Position numbers and translations under genes: made by a program. Below are positions 14,101 to 14,924 of a stretch of 14,924 bases of DNA, one piece after another. Positions within the stretch are counted from its first letter, which is position 1. Each line of letters begins with the position of its first letter. Source of the stretch: Planctomycetaceae bacterium (GTDB lineage Bacteria; Planctomycetota; Planctomycetia; Pirellulales; Thermoguttaceae); the NCBI GenBank assembly GCA_031274385.1, contig JAISQH010000018.1, positions 1 to 14,924 on the forward strand, given 5' to 3'. The notes below the pieces were generated by a model. That model ran no database searches. It was not told the origin of the DNA and worked only from the letters and a program-made list of their open reading frames with translations.

Positions 14101-14616
14101 TTACAACTCCTCCAAGATAGGCGGAGGCACGGTTGCAAACAACAAGCCTCCGAATGTATCGAGTTCCTTAAAATACCGGTTTATCGACGTGTCGATAATC
14201 GGACAGTCAGGATGAAGGAAAATACGAAACACCCGATCATCGGTTTTATCGCCGAGATTGAGTAATTCGCTAACACTATTACTCGGTAACGGCACTTGCT
14301 CTTTTGCCGTCAAATCATCCGATTCTTCTTGCTTTGCCAGAATAGATCGCGGGCTAAAAAAAAGTAACCACGCAATTCCGTCCTTTTCGGGCATAACGGA
14401 AAAACAACCGCTATCCCAAATGCAAGTATCAGGATGCAGAAGAACACGGAGATGCCATTCCGCCGAATGATTCTGTAACAACTCTTCCGCGTTATCGGTC
14501 AACAACGGTAAAAGCGGTTTTCTTTTATCGTGTATTGCGTTCATGCTCCGTTGGCGCAGAACCTCAAGCGAACCCGAAATACCAATTTTTTCATAAGAAC
14601 CTGCTTTGTTCGACAT
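14101..14616 (-). CDS. Unrecognised 171-residue protein with internal duplication
   Basis: I do not recognise the family. The protein is soluble, without signal peptide or membrane segment. It holds two copies of a short module: LRVLLHPDTCIWDSGCF (from 56) with a following hydrophobic strand GIAWLLFFSPRSI, and FRIFLHPDCPIIDTSIN (from 130) with GGLLFATVPPPI. The shared L-H-P-D (60-63 and 134-137) and an aspartate five residues later suggest a conserved site or a structural turn; the linker between the modules is acidic. The start ATG has no Shine-Dalgarno. Composition and codon use look like coding DNA. Neighbours give no hint of function. Confidence 0.6.
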   Translation of the reverse strand: MSNKAGSYEKIGISGSLEVLRQRSMNAIHDKRKPLLPLLTDNAEELLQNHSAEWHLRVLLHPDTCIWDSGCFSVMPEKDGIAWLLFFSPRSILAKQEESDDLTAKEQVPLPSNSVSELLNLGDKTDDRVFRIFLHPDCPIIDTSINRYFKELDTFGGLLFATVPPPILEEL

Positions 14617-14794
14617 AACGCTCTTGACCCATCTTCAAAAAAATAACTATCTTTCGGCAATTTACAAGGATTGACGAAAACATGCGAAAAGATCCGAACA
14701 ACCGTAACAATCCAAGTATATCCGATATTAGATAATGAGCAACATGTTACCTCAATATATCAAACGGCTTCAAATAGTTTTTGGGAACTTCGGG

Positions 14795-14923
14795 TTAAGA
14801 ACACAAGGAATCGGTAAACTTGACATAAAAAATCCTACAAGGTTTCAAAAATAATGATGCCGAGTAGGTTGGGATGTTTGTTCCCCCGACTATAAGAATC
14901 TCCGTTTCCTGCTTAGACTGAAT
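14795..14923 (-). other. Possible 3' end of an ORF cut by the window edge
   Basis: On the minus strand a frame open to the right edge gives 42 residues, ILIVGGTNIPTYSASLFLKP in its centre, ending at TAA 14795-14797. A second frame is open over part of the same stretch, so coding is uncertain. The rest of the 308 bases from 14617 to 14924 shows no gene; a TTGACA at 14820-14825 has no good -10 partner. Confidence 0.2.
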
Positions 14924-14924
14924 A

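Noticed and set aside
14820..14850. Promoter with TTGACA at 14820
   Set aside because: No TATAAT-like hexamer at 16-18 bases and no gene following.

Overview
The window looks like chromosomal DNA of a planctomycete-like bacterium, probably an anaerobic or gut lineage. This is inference. The signs are an exported HEAT-repeat protein with a receiver-like domain, few clear Shine-Dalgarno sites, a hydrogenase-cluster-type SpoIIE phosphatase, and structured intergenic repeats of a kind common in that phylum. No rRNA, tRNA, CRISPR array or transposase gene was found.

Layout. At 3-128 is the 3' tail of an unidentified gene, converging on a GT39/ArnT-like membrane glycosyltransferase (193-1695, minus). 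The gap 1696-2374 holds a nested palindromic element (1829-2045), a TCTGACCCC/GGGGTCAGA palindrome, a 21-bp triple repeat, a heptamer array and a probable promoter. Then come the exported HEAT/receiver-like protein (2375-5062, plus) and a SpoIIE/PP2C phosphatase (5352-6617, plus), separated by facing heptamer arrays. A long heptamer-built hairpin (6624-6733) separates the phosphatase from a polysaccharide deacetylase gene (6732-7808, minus) that is broken by one in-frame TAG.

Next is an AT-rich two-gene operon on the minus strand: an OLD/AAA_15-type ABC ATPase (8555-9682) overlapping by ATGA with a DUF3226-type TOPRIM protein (7926-8558). This ATPase plus separate TOPRIM arrangement is that of class 4 OLD / PARIS-like anti-phage systems and is the best candidate for an undescribed system here. 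To its right are an MFS transporter (9952-11145, plus), proC (11168-11983, minus), a POT-family peptide transporter (12309-13823, plus) and an unrecognised 171-residue protein with an internal duplication (14101-14616, minus). The last 300 bases hold only a possible ORF end.

The most striking non-coding feature is the family of strictly phased heptanucleotide arrays (N4ACT / AGTN4, plus a second TTTGTGA/TTTGGGG family) in nearly every long gap. They begin inside one stop codon, run up to two start codons, and pair as inverted arms. Functional links between genes are weak: proC and the peptide transporter fit amino-acid metabolism, and the ATPase-TOPRIM pair is the only clear operon.
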